Assembly: GCA_938048455.1 (NCBI GenBank)
Contig: CALIUY010000021.1
Coordinates: forward strand, 1-64,000
DNA: 64,000 nucleotides
DNA from: an uncultured Desulfobacterales bacterium
GTDB taxonomy: Bacteria > Desulfobacterota > Desulfobacteria > Desulfobacterales > SpSt-501
Direction: 5' to 3'
Shown: in pieces, positions 26,611 to 35,301 of the stretch
How positions within the stretch are numbered: the stretch's first letter is position 1
Layout of the letters: the number at the start of each line of letters is the position of its first letter
Notes under the pieces: model-generated
Databases searched by the model: none
What the model was told of the DNA's origin: nothing
The model's input: the letters and a program-made list of their open reading frames with translations, nothing else
Program-made: the position numbers and the translations under genes

Positions 26611-28827
26611 TCATCCGCCGATCAGCGGCTCCATCGAAAGCGCGGGGTGCTTCTTCTCCTGGAGGAAGGGGAGAATCTCCTCTTCCGTCGTACCCACGGT
26701 CTCGTCGGCGATCCGGTCGATCAGGTCGGGGATCCCGATTTCCTCCCCCCGCTTGAGCAGCCGCTCGCGCAGCTCCTCCTTGAGCATCTTGGGCATCCAC
26801 ACGAGCCGCTTGATCCCGCCGTCGCCGGCGATGAACTTGCGCTGGGTGATGTTGTACTTGGAATGGCCGACGAATCCCGGCGAGGACTGCCCCCCGCCCA
26901 TGACCCCGGCCAGGGTCGTGAACTTCATGCCGCAGGGGGTGTCCCCGGTGTACTCGCGGTTCACGGTCATGATGCCGTTGCAGGAAGGGAGCATCGCCGC
27001 GATGCATTCGCAGCAGCCGCAGGTCGTCATCGGGCTGTGCACGAGGGAGTAGAAGTTGTAGTGCGAAACCGCCCCGCGCGAGGCTTTCTGGACGAACTCG
27101 TTCACCCCCTTCCACTGCCCGAGCTTGGGGTCGAGGCACTCGCCCTTGACGATGGGCTGGTTGGGGCCGGTGGGGTTGATCTCGTAGGAGGCCTTGCAGT
27201 CCATCCAGTTGTAGGCGCCGCACAACCCGGTGCGCTCCGGGCTCACGGTGCAGACGTGGCTCGGGGCGAAGGACTGGCAGAGGGTGCAGGAGTAGTAGAT
27301 CTCGACGTCCTCGTCGGTCATCTTCTCCACGCGGTCGTCGCGCTGCTTGTATTCGGCCCGCGCCCGCTGCGTCAGCTTGTCCACGTCTTCCTTCTTGGTG
27401 AAGAGCGTGACCTGCACTTTATCCACGATCTTGGTGAAGTCCTGATGGAACTTGGCGTGGAGCACGACGCCCAGGTGCTTGAGGGAGAAGCCTTTCTGGA
27501 CGGCCGCCTTGCTCACCCGGATCCAGGCGATGTCGCGCTGGCCGATGTGCATCACCCCCTGAATGTAGTTGATCAGGTGGTGGATCTGGCGCTCGAGGAT
27601 CGGCTCGAAGTCGGTCTGGAACTCCCGGCCGGCGATCTGGACGAAGATCCCGAGCGGCATCGCGCCGCCCTCCTTCACCTGGTCGATGTCCGGCCCGACG
27701 AGGACCACCTTGCCGTCCTCGATCTCGTTCATCTCGGCCATTTTGACGAGCTCGGTGCACTGGGTCTTGCCGCCGCCCATCTGGCAGTAGAGGTCCTGGC
27801 CGCGCACACGCTCGCCCTCGTAGGCCGGGCCGAAGGAAAGCGGGATGTCGATCTGGGTCACGGTCACCTTGAGGCCGCGCACCTCGATCGATTTCTGGAC
27901 GATCTCCGAATGGGGGACGTTCGAGACGACGTGCTCGTAAGTGCAGATGCCCGTCGGCAGAACCTGGGGAATGTCGGTGTCGGCGATCGTGGGAAAGCCC
28001 CAGTTGATGGCCCCGGCGGCGGCCGCGGCCCAGTCGGTGCCCACTTCGCCCAGCGCGTTCACGAAGGCGAAAATGCGGTTCTTGTTGTAGAGGAGCATGC
28101 GGCGGTAGTCGCCCGGCTGAACCCCGCCGAAGGCCATGGCCGCCCGGTTGGCGAAGCCGAGGGCGAAGATCGCCGAGGAGATGTCGGGTCCGAAGGGGAC
28201 GATCCGCGTGTTCCAGCCGATCTGGACCCCGGCCTGCAAGAGCTGCTGGGCGACGGTCGTGTGGTTGTGATTGGCGGCGAGAAAGACGTAGAGACCGCGG
28301 CGCTGATATTCCTCGACGATCAGCTTGGCCGTCTCGGGGTCCGGGGCGGCGCCGACGATGGCCGCGAATCCCGGAGCGGAGCCGTCGACGAACTCGACGC
28401 CGCGCTTGCGGAAAACCGTGTCGTCGGCCGCGCCCAGCCAGATCTTGCCCGCCTCCTCGTCGATCTCCTCGGAGTGCAGATAGAAATCGGGCTCGTTCAG
28501 GTAGCGCAGGGCCTCGCGGATCTCGAAGCAGAAGAGCGCCGCCATGCCGGCGTCCAGAAGCGGCCCGAGGTAGGGCAGGTGGTTCATGCCCTTGATGTGC
28601 GGCGGCAGCAGTTTGCGGGCGACCTCCAGCACCTGTTTCATGTCCTCGAGTTTTTCGACTTTGATGCCGAGCAGCGAATAGATCACGGGCAGGTAGTAGG
28701 CGGTGTTGGGAAATCCTACGGGAGTGTCGGCCTGGAAGGTTTCGAGGGCTTTTTTGTATTCGCCCTCGACTTGGGAGACGATGTTGTAGGCACCTTGGAT
28801 CGCGGCAAATGCTACCAGTTTCGACAT
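26611..28827 (-). CDS. acsB: acetyl-CoA synthase catalytic subunit
   Basis: 738 residues, the full bacterial length including the N-terminal CODH-binding domain that archaeal CdhC lacks. It assembles acetyl-CoA from CO, a methyl group and CoA at the Ni-Ni-[4Fe-4S] A-cluster. The cluster cysteines read C-x2-C-x8-C-x9-C (CTLCQSFAPSHVC...LCGAYNW). The nickel-binding loop is Cys603-Gly-Cys605, here followed by a further Cys606 (TCGCCEC). No carbon monoxide dehydrogenase subunit gene (acsA) is in the window, so CO must come from a subunit encoded elsewhere. Confidence 0.97.
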   Translation of the reverse strand: MSKLVAFAAIQGAYNIVSQVEGEYKKALETFQADTPVGFPNTAYYLPVIYSLLGIKVEKLEDMKQVLEVARKLLPPHIKGMNHLPYLGPLLDAGMAALFCFEIREALRYLNEPDFYLHSEEIDEEAGKIWLGAADDTVFRKRGVEFVDGSAPGFAAIVGAAPDPETAKLIVEEYQRRGLYVFLAANHNHTTVAQQLLQAGVQIGWNTRIVPFGPDISSAIFALGFANRAAMAFGGVQPGDYRRMLLYNKNRIFAFVNALGEVGTDWAAAAAGAINWGFPTIADTDIPQVLPTGICTYEHVVSNVPHSEIVQKSIEVRGLKVTVTQIDIPLSFGPAYEGERVRGQDLYCQMGGGKTQCTELVKMAEMNEIEDGKVVLVGPDIDQVKEGGAMPLGIFVQIAGREFQTDFEPILERQIHHLINYIQGVMHIGQRDIAWIRVSKAAVQKGFSLKHLGVVLHAKFHQDFTKIVDKVQVTLFTKKEDVDKLTQRARAEYKQRDDRVEKMTDEDVEIYYSCTLCQSFAPSHVCTVSPERTGLCGAYNWMDCKASYEINPTGPNQPIVKGECLDPKLGQWKGVNEFVQKASRGAVSHYNFYSLVHSPMTTCGCCECIAAMLPSCNGIMTVNREYTGDTPCGMKFTTLAGVMGGGQSSPGFVGHSKYNITQRKFIAGDGGIKRLVWMPKMLKEELRERLLKRGEEIGIPDLIDRIADETVGTTEEEILPFLQEKKHPALSMEPLIGG

Positions 28828-28900
28828 GCAGGGTTCCTCCTTCGTTGAGGATGATGGAAGATCCGGGTTCGTCCCGCGCGTTCCTCCCGGTCGCGGCCGC

Positions 28901-30517
28901 CTACCGGTTGCGGCGGTGGATCCAGGAGAGGTTCTCGATCAGCCGCTCGACCACCGTCTGCGGCTCGACCGCGGGGGCCTTCGGGCCCCGGGCCGGGGAT
29001 TCGGGCCGCGGTTTCTCCTGGGGTGCGGCCGACGGCGCGGCGGCGTGTTGGGCGGCGCGGGCTTCGCGCTCTTTCGCCCGTTGCTGGCGGATGCGCTCGA
29101 GTTCGCCTTCGAGTTTCGCCTTCGCCTCGGCTTCGGCCTGAGCTTTGGCCTCGGCCTCCGCCTTCGCGCGGGCCTCGGCTTCCGCCTTCGCTTTGGCTTC
29201 CGCTTCCGCCTTCGCGCGGGCTTCGGCCTCGGCTTTGGCCTTCGCCTCGGCCTCGGCTTTGGCCTTCGCCTCGGCTTCCTCGCGGGCACGGCGCACAGCC
29301 TCGTCCTCCGCCGGCGCGGCCTTCGGCCCCTCGGGGACGGCCGCGGGCTTCGGGGCGGCGGCAGCGGGCTTGGCCTCCGCGGCGGGTGCCGCCGCAGGCT
29401 TCGGGGGCGGCGCCGGGGCGGCCTTGGCCTCGGCGGCCGGCTTTTTCTCCTTCTCTTCGGGAATCGTCAAATCGGGGGCCGGGGCGAGCGCGGCGAGATC
29501 CACGGCAACCGCCGGCAGGCGCTTGGCGATCGGGGCGATCTGACGGGCATCCCCGCCGCTCAAGATCAGGCCGATGTAGCTCTTCACCAGCCGCACCGAC
29601 TCGGGGTGGCGCAGGATGAGGATGTCGGAGCCCGCCATCAGGTAAGCCACGGCGGCCGTCGTCTCCATGAGCACCGCCCGACGCTCCGGATCGCCCAGAG
29701 TCGGGGCGTCCGCGGCGCCGAGCTTGGCCTCCTTGCTCTTCCAGACCTCGTTGCCGATGTTGTTCACGATCGGCAGCTGGAGCTTGTCGTCGCCCTGGGC
29801 GAGGGCGGCCATGCGGAGGCGTTCCATGACGGAGTACGTGTACTCCAGGCCGTAGCCCAACCCGCCGGTCGTGGGGTCGATCAGCATCCGCTGCGGCGGG
29901 ACCCCCAGGTTTTCGAGGAGGATGTTGATCTGCTTGGCGAGATTGACGTCGATCGGCGAGGAGGCGATGACGAAGTGCCCGAAGCCCATGGCCGCCGCCC
30001 CGATCGCCTTGTGGTTCTTGTCCTCGACCGGCCCGAGGATGAGATTCATCCCCTGGCAGGCCTCGGCGATCTTTTTGAGGACGGCCTCATCCTTTTCCAC
30101 GTTGGCGCAGCCCCAGACGATCAGCGGCACCTCGACCGCCGCACGCACCTTCCGGACGGTTGCCACCGCCTCCTCCGCGGAGGCGTTGCGGCCGTTCGGA
30201 TCGATGCTTTTCAGCTGCAACGCGATCAGCTCCGCTCCGTATTCCGCGACGCACTTTTTCGCCCAGGCCGCCGGGTCGGCAAGGACGCCCCGAAAGGGGG
30301 CGATCGCCGCCTCGGGCCAGTCCTCCGGTTCCATGTCCCAGACCTCCATCGCCACGCGCGGAGGGTGGGGCATTTTCCCCTCGAACTGGTAAAAGGGGTA
30401 ACAGCTCTCGCCGCCGACGGTAACGGCCTTCGGGCCGTCTCCCAGCGTGATCTCCCTGATCCTGCCGCTGTAGGATTCCTTGAAGAATTGCCAGCCCAAC
30501 GTTCCCTCCTTTGGCAT
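28901..30517 (-). CDS. acsD: corrinoid/iron-sulfur protein small subunit with long charged C-terminal extension
   Basis: 538 residues. Residues 1-~335 are the AcsD TIM-barrel core (FFKESYSGRIREITLGDG, LIDPTTGGLGYGLEY). This is followed by an Ala/Pro/Lys linker (~340-400), then ~90 residues of Ala/Glu/Lys/Arg repeats predicted to form one long helix or coiled coil. A conserved-looking tail ends VVERLIENLSWIHRR. Acetogen AcsD is about 310-320 residues, so some 200 residues are extra. The tail may tether the corrinoid protein to acetyl-CoA synthase or another partner; that is inference. Followed by acsB after 73 bases. Confidence 0.95.
   Translation of the reverse strand: MPKEGTLGWQFFKESYSGRIREITLGDGPKAVTVGGESCYPFYQFEGKMPHPPRVAMEVWDMEPEDWPEAAIAPFRGVLADPAAWAKKCVAEYGAELIALQLKSIDPNGRNASAEEAVATVRKVRAAVEVPLIVWGCANVEKDEAVLKKIAEACQGMNLILGPVEDKNHKAIGAAAMGFGHFVIASSPIDVNLAKQINILLENLGVPPQRMLIDPTTGGLGYGLEYTYSVMERLRMAALAQGDDKLQLPIVNNIGNEVWKSKEAKLGAADAPTLGDPERRAVLMETTAAVAYLMAGSDILILRHPESVRLVKSYIGLILSGGDARQIAPIAKRLPAVAVDLAALAPAPDLTIPEEKEKKPAAEAKAAPAPPPKPAAAPAAEAKPAAAAPKPAAVPEGPKAAPAEDEAVRRAREEAEAKAKAEAEAKAKAEAEARAKAEAEAKAKAEAEARAKAEAEAKAQAEAEAKAKLEGELERIRQQRAKEREARAAQHAAAPSAAPQEKPRPESPARGPKAPAVEPQTVVERLIENLSWIHRRNR
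29096..29285 (-). repeat. acsD: Ala/Lys/Glu codon repeats in acsD
   Basis: Imperfect tandem repeats (units reading AEAKAKAEAEARAK or close variants) encode a highly charged helix. On the plus strand they show as repeated CTTCGCC/CTCGGC/TTTGGC blocks. The number of copies may vary between strains by slippage. Confidence 0.85.
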
Positions 30518-30656
30518 GTGAACCGGTTCGCTTGACGGACCTCGCCCCTTCGTGGGTTCACCGGTCGATGGGAACCGCCCTCGGTGAATTCAACTTTTCT
30601 TCTTCAGGATCCCCGGAATGAAAAACGACCGCAAAATCGGCGTGTAAGGATCACCC

Positions 30657-30684
30657 TTTAGAAGATGGAGGGTCCCTTTGTCAA
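30657..30684 (-). promoter_or_regulatory. putative internal promoter before acsD
   Basis: On the minus strand TTGACA (30679-30684, overlapping the end of the activator gene), 16 bases, TCTAAA (30657-30662). It lies at the head of the 163-base gap before acsD, the largest gap in the operon. It could raise expression of acsDBCE over the activator. Confidence 0.45.
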
Positions 30685-32660
30685 GTGCGGAGGGGGGGGC
30701 CGTTTCCGGGTTCTTCTCGGGTTTCGCCGCGGCGTGCGGCGAGTCTCGCCTTCACGCGTGGAAAGCGGTCGATATCGGTGTGGGGCAGAAACAGGGCGGC
30801 GATGTAGTTGTCCATGTAGGAGGGGGTCTCGGAGAGCTCGAAGTTCGTCATGCGACGCACGACCGCCACCACGTCGCGGCGCACGCGGTTGGTGAGCGAG
30901 GCCATCTTGGCCCCCAGAAGAGAGCCGTTTCCGAGGTAGGTGACCCGCGCGGGGTCGATCTCGGGCAACAGGCCGATCGCCATCGCCTTTTCGAGGTCGA
31001 TGTAGCTGCCGAAACCGCCGGCGAGGATGATGCGCTCGATGTCCCCGACGCCCAGGCCCACCTCGCCGAGCAGCGTCATGCAGCCGCTGTAGATCGCGCC
31101 CTTGGCGCGGATCAGGTTTTCGATGTCGATCTCGGAGAGCGTGATGTCGCGCTCGATCTGGGTCTCCTCCCGCCAGGCGATCACGTATTCCCGGCAGCCG
31201 TCGGCCTCGCGGATGCGGGGGGTGCGGAGCGCGGGGTCGAACTTGCCGCGGCTGTCGATCACGCCGGTTTCGAAGAGCACGGCGACCGCCGAGATCAGCC
31301 CCGAGCCGCAGATCCCCTTCGGCCGCACCCGGCCGATGGTGACGATCATCGGCTCGAGCGTGACCGGATCGACCAAGACCTCCTCGATCGCCCCGCGCGC
31401 GGCCCGCATGCCGAAACGGATGCCGCCTCCTTCGAAGGCCGGGCCGGCCGAACAGGCGGCGCAGACGAGCCAGTCGCGATTGCCGATCACGATCTCGGCG
31501 TTCGTGCCGACATCGAGAAACAGGGTGAGCGCCTCGGAGCGGTAAAGCCCCGAGCCCATGACCCCGGCCACGATGTCGCCGCCCACGTAGCTCGAAACGC
31601 AGGGGTAGACGAGAGCCGTCACGTGGTCGCCCACCTTGAGCCCCACATCCCGCGCCTTGAAGGGGGGATAGATCGACGCCGCCGGGACGTAGGGGGCGCG
31701 CCGCAGCGGCCGGGGGTCGATGCGCAGCAAAAGCTGGGTCATGGTCGTGTTGCCGGCGAGCGCGATCGTGGCGATATCCTCGGGATCGACCCCTGAGCGC
31801 CGGATGAGTTTTTTCAGGATCGCATTCAGGGTGCCGACGACGACCTCCTGCAGGCGCTCGAGGCCGCCGGGCTTCTCGGCGTAGACGATACGGCTGATCA
31901 CGTCCTCGCCGTAGCTGATCTGGGCATTGAAGTCGGCATGCTCGGCGAGCGTGGCCCCGGTCGCCAGATCGATCAGCTCGCCGCAGACGGTGGTGGTGCC
32001 GACATCGATCGCCACCGCGAACCCGCTTCGCGTCGTATCGCCGGGCTGAACGTTGATCAGCCGCGTGCGGCCGTCCTCGCGTACCGGCCGCACGAGCGTC
32101 GCCGTCACCCGGAAGCCGGCCTCGCGCAGCACGGCGGGCAGCTTGCGGATCACGGGAAGATCCACCTCCAAGCGGTGCTCGCCGCGCTCGCGGGTGAGGT
32201 AGCCGATCAGCCGGCTTACGTCGGGCTGGTTGTCCTGAGCCGAGGGCGGCGGAATCTCAAGATAAGTCTTTTCCACGGGCGCCAGGAACAAGCCCTGTTC
32301 TTTCAGTTGCTCGAAATCGAAGCGCTGCATGCGCGCCGTGCGTCGGGGCGGCGGCCGGCGGGCGAGGACCCCGGTATCGAGCGCCGATTCGACGGGGATG
32401 CGCACGCGGCAGTCGCCCGTGACGAACGCCTGGCAGGCGAGCCGGTAGCCCTGGGCGACATCCTCGGCGCTCAGCTTCTCCGAGACCCCGCCCTCGACGG
32501 CTCCCTCCTCGATCCGGACCCGGCACTTGCCGCAGACCCCCTCGCCCCCGCAGGAGGCGTTGATGTGGACGCGGGCGTCGAGCGCGGCCTGGATGATCGA
32601 GGTTCCGGGAGCGACTTCGATTTCGATCTCGTGCGGCAGAAAGGTGACGCGACAGGGCAT
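30681..32660 (-). CDS. acsV: reductive activator of the corrinoid protein (RACo/AcsV-type)
   Basis: 659 residues. The N-terminal [2Fe-2S] ferredoxin domain has SCGGEGVCGKC and a later Cys (RLACQAF). A linker and middle domain follow. The ASKHA-type ATPase domain has AIDVGTTTVCGE, ALAGNTTMTQ, CSAGPAFEG and AGGFGSYIDLE. The family uses ATP to drive an electron from the ferredoxin onto inactive Co(II) of the corrinoid protein AcsCD, restoring Co(I). Located 28 bases after the CoA-transferase fusion and upstream of acsD. Confidence 0.93.
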   Translation of the reverse strand: MPCRVTFLPHEIEIEVAPGTSIIQAALDARVHINASCGGEGVCGKCRVRIEEGAVEGGVSEKLSAEDVAQGYRLACQAFVTGDCRVRIPVESALDTGVLARRPPPRRTARMQRFDFEQLKEQGLFLAPVEKTYLEIPPPSAQDNQPDVSRLIGYLTRERGEHRLEVDLPVIRKLPAVLREAGFRVTATLVRPVREDGRTRLINVQPGDTTRSGFAVAIDVGTTTVCGELIDLATGATLAEHADFNAQISYGEDVISRIVYAEKPGGLERLQEVVVGTLNAILKKLIRRSGVDPEDIATIALAGNTTMTQLLLRIDPRPLRRAPYVPAASIYPPFKARDVGLKVGDHVTALVYPCVSSYVGGDIVAGVMGSGLYRSEALTLFLDVGTNAEIVIGNRDWLVCAACSAGPAFEGGGIRFGMRAARGAIEEVLVDPVTLEPMIVTIGRVRPKGICGSGLISAVAVLFETGVIDSRGKFDPALRTPRIREADGCREYVIAWREETQIERDITLSEIDIENLIRAKGAIYSGCMTLLGEVGLGVGDIERIILAGGFGSYIDLEKAMAIGLLPEIDPARVTYLGNGSLLGAKMASLTNRVRRDVVAVVRRMTNFELSETPSYMDNYIAALFLPHTDIDRFPRVKARLAARRGETREEPGNGPPLRT

Positions 32661-32688
32661 GCGGCGGAAATTCCTCCTTTCGCCTCTT

Positions 32689-34572
32689 TCAGGGGGCGAC
32701 GGGCTCTTTGAAGTGGGCGCGCAGCGTGACCATGTCGCCCTCGATCGCGGTCGTGACCCGGCAGGAGAGGCTGTTGAAGAGCCGGATCATGCCCGTATTG
32801 GCGGCCGAGGTGTAGGCGTAAAAGCCCGCGATGCCGTGCTCGCGCGCGGCGGCTTCGAGCTTCTTGAGCAGCAGGCGGCCCAAGCCCATGCGTTGGTAAG
32901 GGCGGCTGATGGAAAAGGCGATCTCGGCCAGGTTGCTGGCGGGGTCGAGCAGGTACTCGCCGACCCCGACCACACGGCCGAAGCCGAACTCCCCCACCAG
33001 GGCGAGCATCGTCAGGTCCTTCACGTAGTCGACCTGGGCGGCTTCTTCGGCCTCCTCGCGCTCGAAGCTGCGCCGCTCATGGAAAAAGCGCGCGATCACG
33101 TCCTCGGGGTCAAGGGCGTAGAAGTGCTCTTGAATGCGACGGGCGTCGACCGGCTTGGCCGGTCGGATGGTGATCTTCTCGCCGTGGATCTCGACCGTCT
33201 CCTCGAGGTGGACGGGGTAGACGCCGTGGAGACTCTCGTGAAGGCTTTTTTCCCCGGCGAGCAGCCCCATTTTTTTCGCCTGGAAAAAGAGCTCGTCGCG
33301 GAAATCGGGGTGCGCGATGCTGATCAGGCCGAGGGCCCGCTCCTGGAAGCTCTTGCCGAAGAGGTTCACCGCGCCGTATTCGGTGACCACGAGCTGGACG
33401 TCGCTTCGGGGCACCACGACCGCCGTCTCCCGCAGCAGGGGGACGATGCGGCTTTTCTTCCCCTGCTGGGCGGTCGAGGGCATCATCAGGATCGATTTGC
33501 CTCCCGGCGAGAGGCTCGCCCCGCGGATGAAATCGAGGACCCCGGTGACCCCCGAGAACTGGTTGTGCGGCAGCGCATCGGCGGCGACCTGTCCGGTCAA
33601 ATCGATCGCCATGGCGACACTCATCGCCACCATGCGCTCGTGACGGGCGATCACGGCCGGGTCGTTCACGTAATCGGAGGGATAAAACTCGATCGCGGGA
33701 TTGTCGTCCAAAAACTCGTAGAAGGCTTCGTTGCCGATCGCGCTCGAGGCGACCATCTTGCCCTCGTTGTATCCTTTTTTGCGGTTGGTGATCACGCCGC
33801 GCGCAAAGAGGTGCATCATGTCCGCCGTGAGATATTGGGTATGCACCCCGAGGTCGTTCTTGTCGGAGAGGGCCAAGAGCACCGCCTCGCTCGTCGCCCC
33901 GAGACCGATGGCGATCGTGGAGCCGTCCTCGACGAGCCGGGAGGAGATGAGCCGGGCGATTCCCCGCGCGGCCTCGAGCGGCGGCGCCTCTTTGACGGTG
34001 AGCAACGGCTCTTCGTGCTCGACGAAGACGTCGACTTGGTTCACGTGGATGAAGCTCCGGCCGAGCACCCGGGGCATGCGGGGGTTCACCTGGGCGATGA
34101 CCAGGTCGGCCGACTCGGCGGCGGCGAGCGTGATGTCGACCGAAATGCCGAGGCTCATCCAGCCGAAATCGTCCGGCGGAGAGACCTGGATCAGGGCCGT
34201 GTGCACGGGAAGCAGCCGGCTGCGGAAGAGCCGGGGCACGGCCGAGAGGTTGACCGGGGTGAGGAAGCGCTGGTTGCGCGCGATCGAGGAACTCCCGGCC
34301 GAGCCCGCGTAAAAGGAGCGGATGTTCAGCGCTTGATCGCCGGTCTTGTTGGCGATCAGGGTGAGCGGTGTGGTCTCCAGGTTGAAGAGCCGAACGATTT
34401 CGATGTCTTTGAGGGACTCGGCGGCCTCCGCGAGCGCGCGCAGCAGATGCTGCGGCTCGCCGCAGGAGGAGCCGATGAAAACACGAGTCCCGGGCCGGAT
34501 GCGGGCGATCGCCTCGGCGGCGGTGCTCCGGTTGGCGGCGTAGCGGTCCGCCCAATAGGAAAAATCGGCCAT
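32689..34572 (-). CDS. acetyl-CoA hydrolase/transferase fused to a GNAT acetyltransferase
   Basis: 627 residues. Residues 1-~460 are the acetyl-CoA hydrolase/4-hydroxybutyrate CoA-transferase family (FIGSSCGEP, IGLGATSEAV, PHNQFSGVTG, and VVTEYGAVNLFG with the likely catalytic Glu). Residues ~465-627 are a GNAT domain (ITIRPAKPVDARRI...ISRPYQRMGLGRLLLKKLE, the acetyl-CoA loop). This fusion exists in other bacteria. It may transfer CoA between acetyl-CoA and an acid, while the GNAT part may acetylate the enzyme or a partner in response to acetyl-CoA. As first gene of the acetyl-CoA synthase operon it is placed to act on the pathway product. Confidence 0.9.
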   Translation of the reverse strand: MADFSYWADRYAANRSTAAEAIARIRPGTRVFIGSSCGEPQHLLRALAEAAESLKDIEIVRLFNLETTPLTLIANKTGDQALNIRSFYAGSAGSSSIARNQRFLTPVNLSAVPRLFRSRLLPVHTALIQVSPPDDFGWMSLGISVDITLAAAESADLVIAQVNPRMPRVLGRSFIHVNQVDVFVEHEEPLLTVKEAPPLEAARGIARLISSRLVEDGSTIAIGLGATSEAVLLALSDKNDLGVHTQYLTADMMHLFARGVITNRKKGYNEGKMVASSAIGNEAFYEFLDDNPAIEFYPSDYVNDPAVIARHERMVAMSVAMAIDLTGQVAADALPHNQFSGVTGVLDFIRGASLSPGGKSILMMPSTAQQGKKSRIVPLLRETAVVVPRSDVQLVVTEYGAVNLFGKSFQERALGLISIAHPDFRDELFFQAKKMGLLAGEKSLHESLHGVYPVHLEETVEIHGEKITIRPAKPVDARRIQEHFYALDPEDVIARFFHERRSFEREEAEEAAQVDYVKDLTMLALVGEFGFGRVVGVGEYLLDPASNLAEIAFSISRPYQRMGLGRLLLKKLEAAAREHGIAGFYAYTSAANTGMIRLFNSLSCRVTTAIEGDMVTLRAHFKEPVAP

Positions 34573-34617
34573 GGAAGCCTTCCCAAGATAGCGAGATCGC
34601 CGTGCGGCGCTGAATTT

Positions 34618-34646
34618 GTCATAAAGGAATCAACGGCGTTTAGCAA
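34618..34646 (-). promoter_or_regulatory. putative promoter of the acs operon
   Basis: On the minus strand TTGCTA (34641-34646), 17 bases, TATGAC (34618-34623). Both hexamers match 4/6 with ideal spacing. It lies back to back with the TRAP promoter in the 197-base divergent gap. Confidence 0.45.
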
Positions 34647-34666
34647 GCGGCCGAAAGTTTATTTCC

Positions 34667-34695
34667 TTGACTCAAGCGCCGGATTTCACTAAAAC
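34667..34695 (+). promoter_or_regulatory. promoter of the TRAP transporter operon
   Basis: TTGACT (34667-34672), a 17-base spacer, then TAAAAC (34690-34695). Strong sigma-70-type match. It is only 20 bases from the divergent acs promoter, so one regulator could control both. Confidence 0.6.
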
Positions 34696-34769
34696 GCCAC
34701 CGCGTTTCGGTAATGCATCCCACACCGTAGGCAACGTTCCTCTTGCCCGCGGATTCGGGGAATCCGACC

Positions 34770-35300
34770 ATGAAGTTTCTCTTGAAACTCGCGGCCCTCG
34801 TCGACCGCCTGAACGGTTGGGCCGGCAAGGCGGCCTCCTGGGTGACCCTCGGCCTCGTCCTGGTGGTCTTCGTGGATGTCGTCATGCGCTACGCCTTCAA
34901 GACGAGCTTCGTCCTCACCCAAGAGCTCGAGTGGCACGTCTTCGCCTTCATCTTCTTGGTGGGCGCAGGCTACACGCTTCTCTCCGACGGGCACGTGCGG
35001 GTGGACATCCTCTACCAGCGCTACGGTCCGAAAGGGCGCGCCTGGACCAACCTGCTCGGGGTCGTCTTCTTCCTCATCCCCGGCTGCATCCTCGTCGTCG
35101 CCACCTCCTGGCATTTCATGCTGCGCGCCTTCCAGGTGGGCGAAGGCTCCCCGGATCCGGGGGGCATCCCCTACCGCTTCATCGTGAAGGGGTTCATTCC
35201 GCTCGGCTTCAGCCTCCTTCTGCTTCAAGGGGTCTCTTTGGGCATCCGCAGCCTGCTGGAAATTTTAGGCGTTTCCCGCGGGTCCGGAAAGGAGGCCTGA
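34770..35300 (+). CDS. dctQ: TRAP transporter small membrane subunit
   Basis: 176 residues with four membrane helices. The N-terminal blocks (ASWVTLGLVLVVFVDVVMRY and TQELEWHVFAFIFLVGAGYTL) match the DctQ family. ATG 34770 is chosen from the family start; the ribosome site is weak. It partners the large DctM subunit, two bases downstream of its stop. Confidence 0.93.
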   Translation: MKFLLKLAALVDRLNGWAGKAASWVTLGLVLVVFVDVVMRYAFKTSFVLTQELEWHVFAFIFLVGAGYTLLSDGHVRVDILYQRYGPKGRAWTNLLGVVFFLIPGCILVVATSWHFMLRAFQVGEGSPDPGGIPYRFIVKGFIPLGFSLLLLQGVSLGIRSLLEILGVSRGSGKEA

Positions 35301-35301
35301 G

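Noticed and set aside
29096-29285. Repeat array that might be CRISPR or satellite DNA
   Set aside because: Repeats are in frame within acsD, imperfect and continuous without unique spacers; they encode an Ala/Glu/Lys helix.
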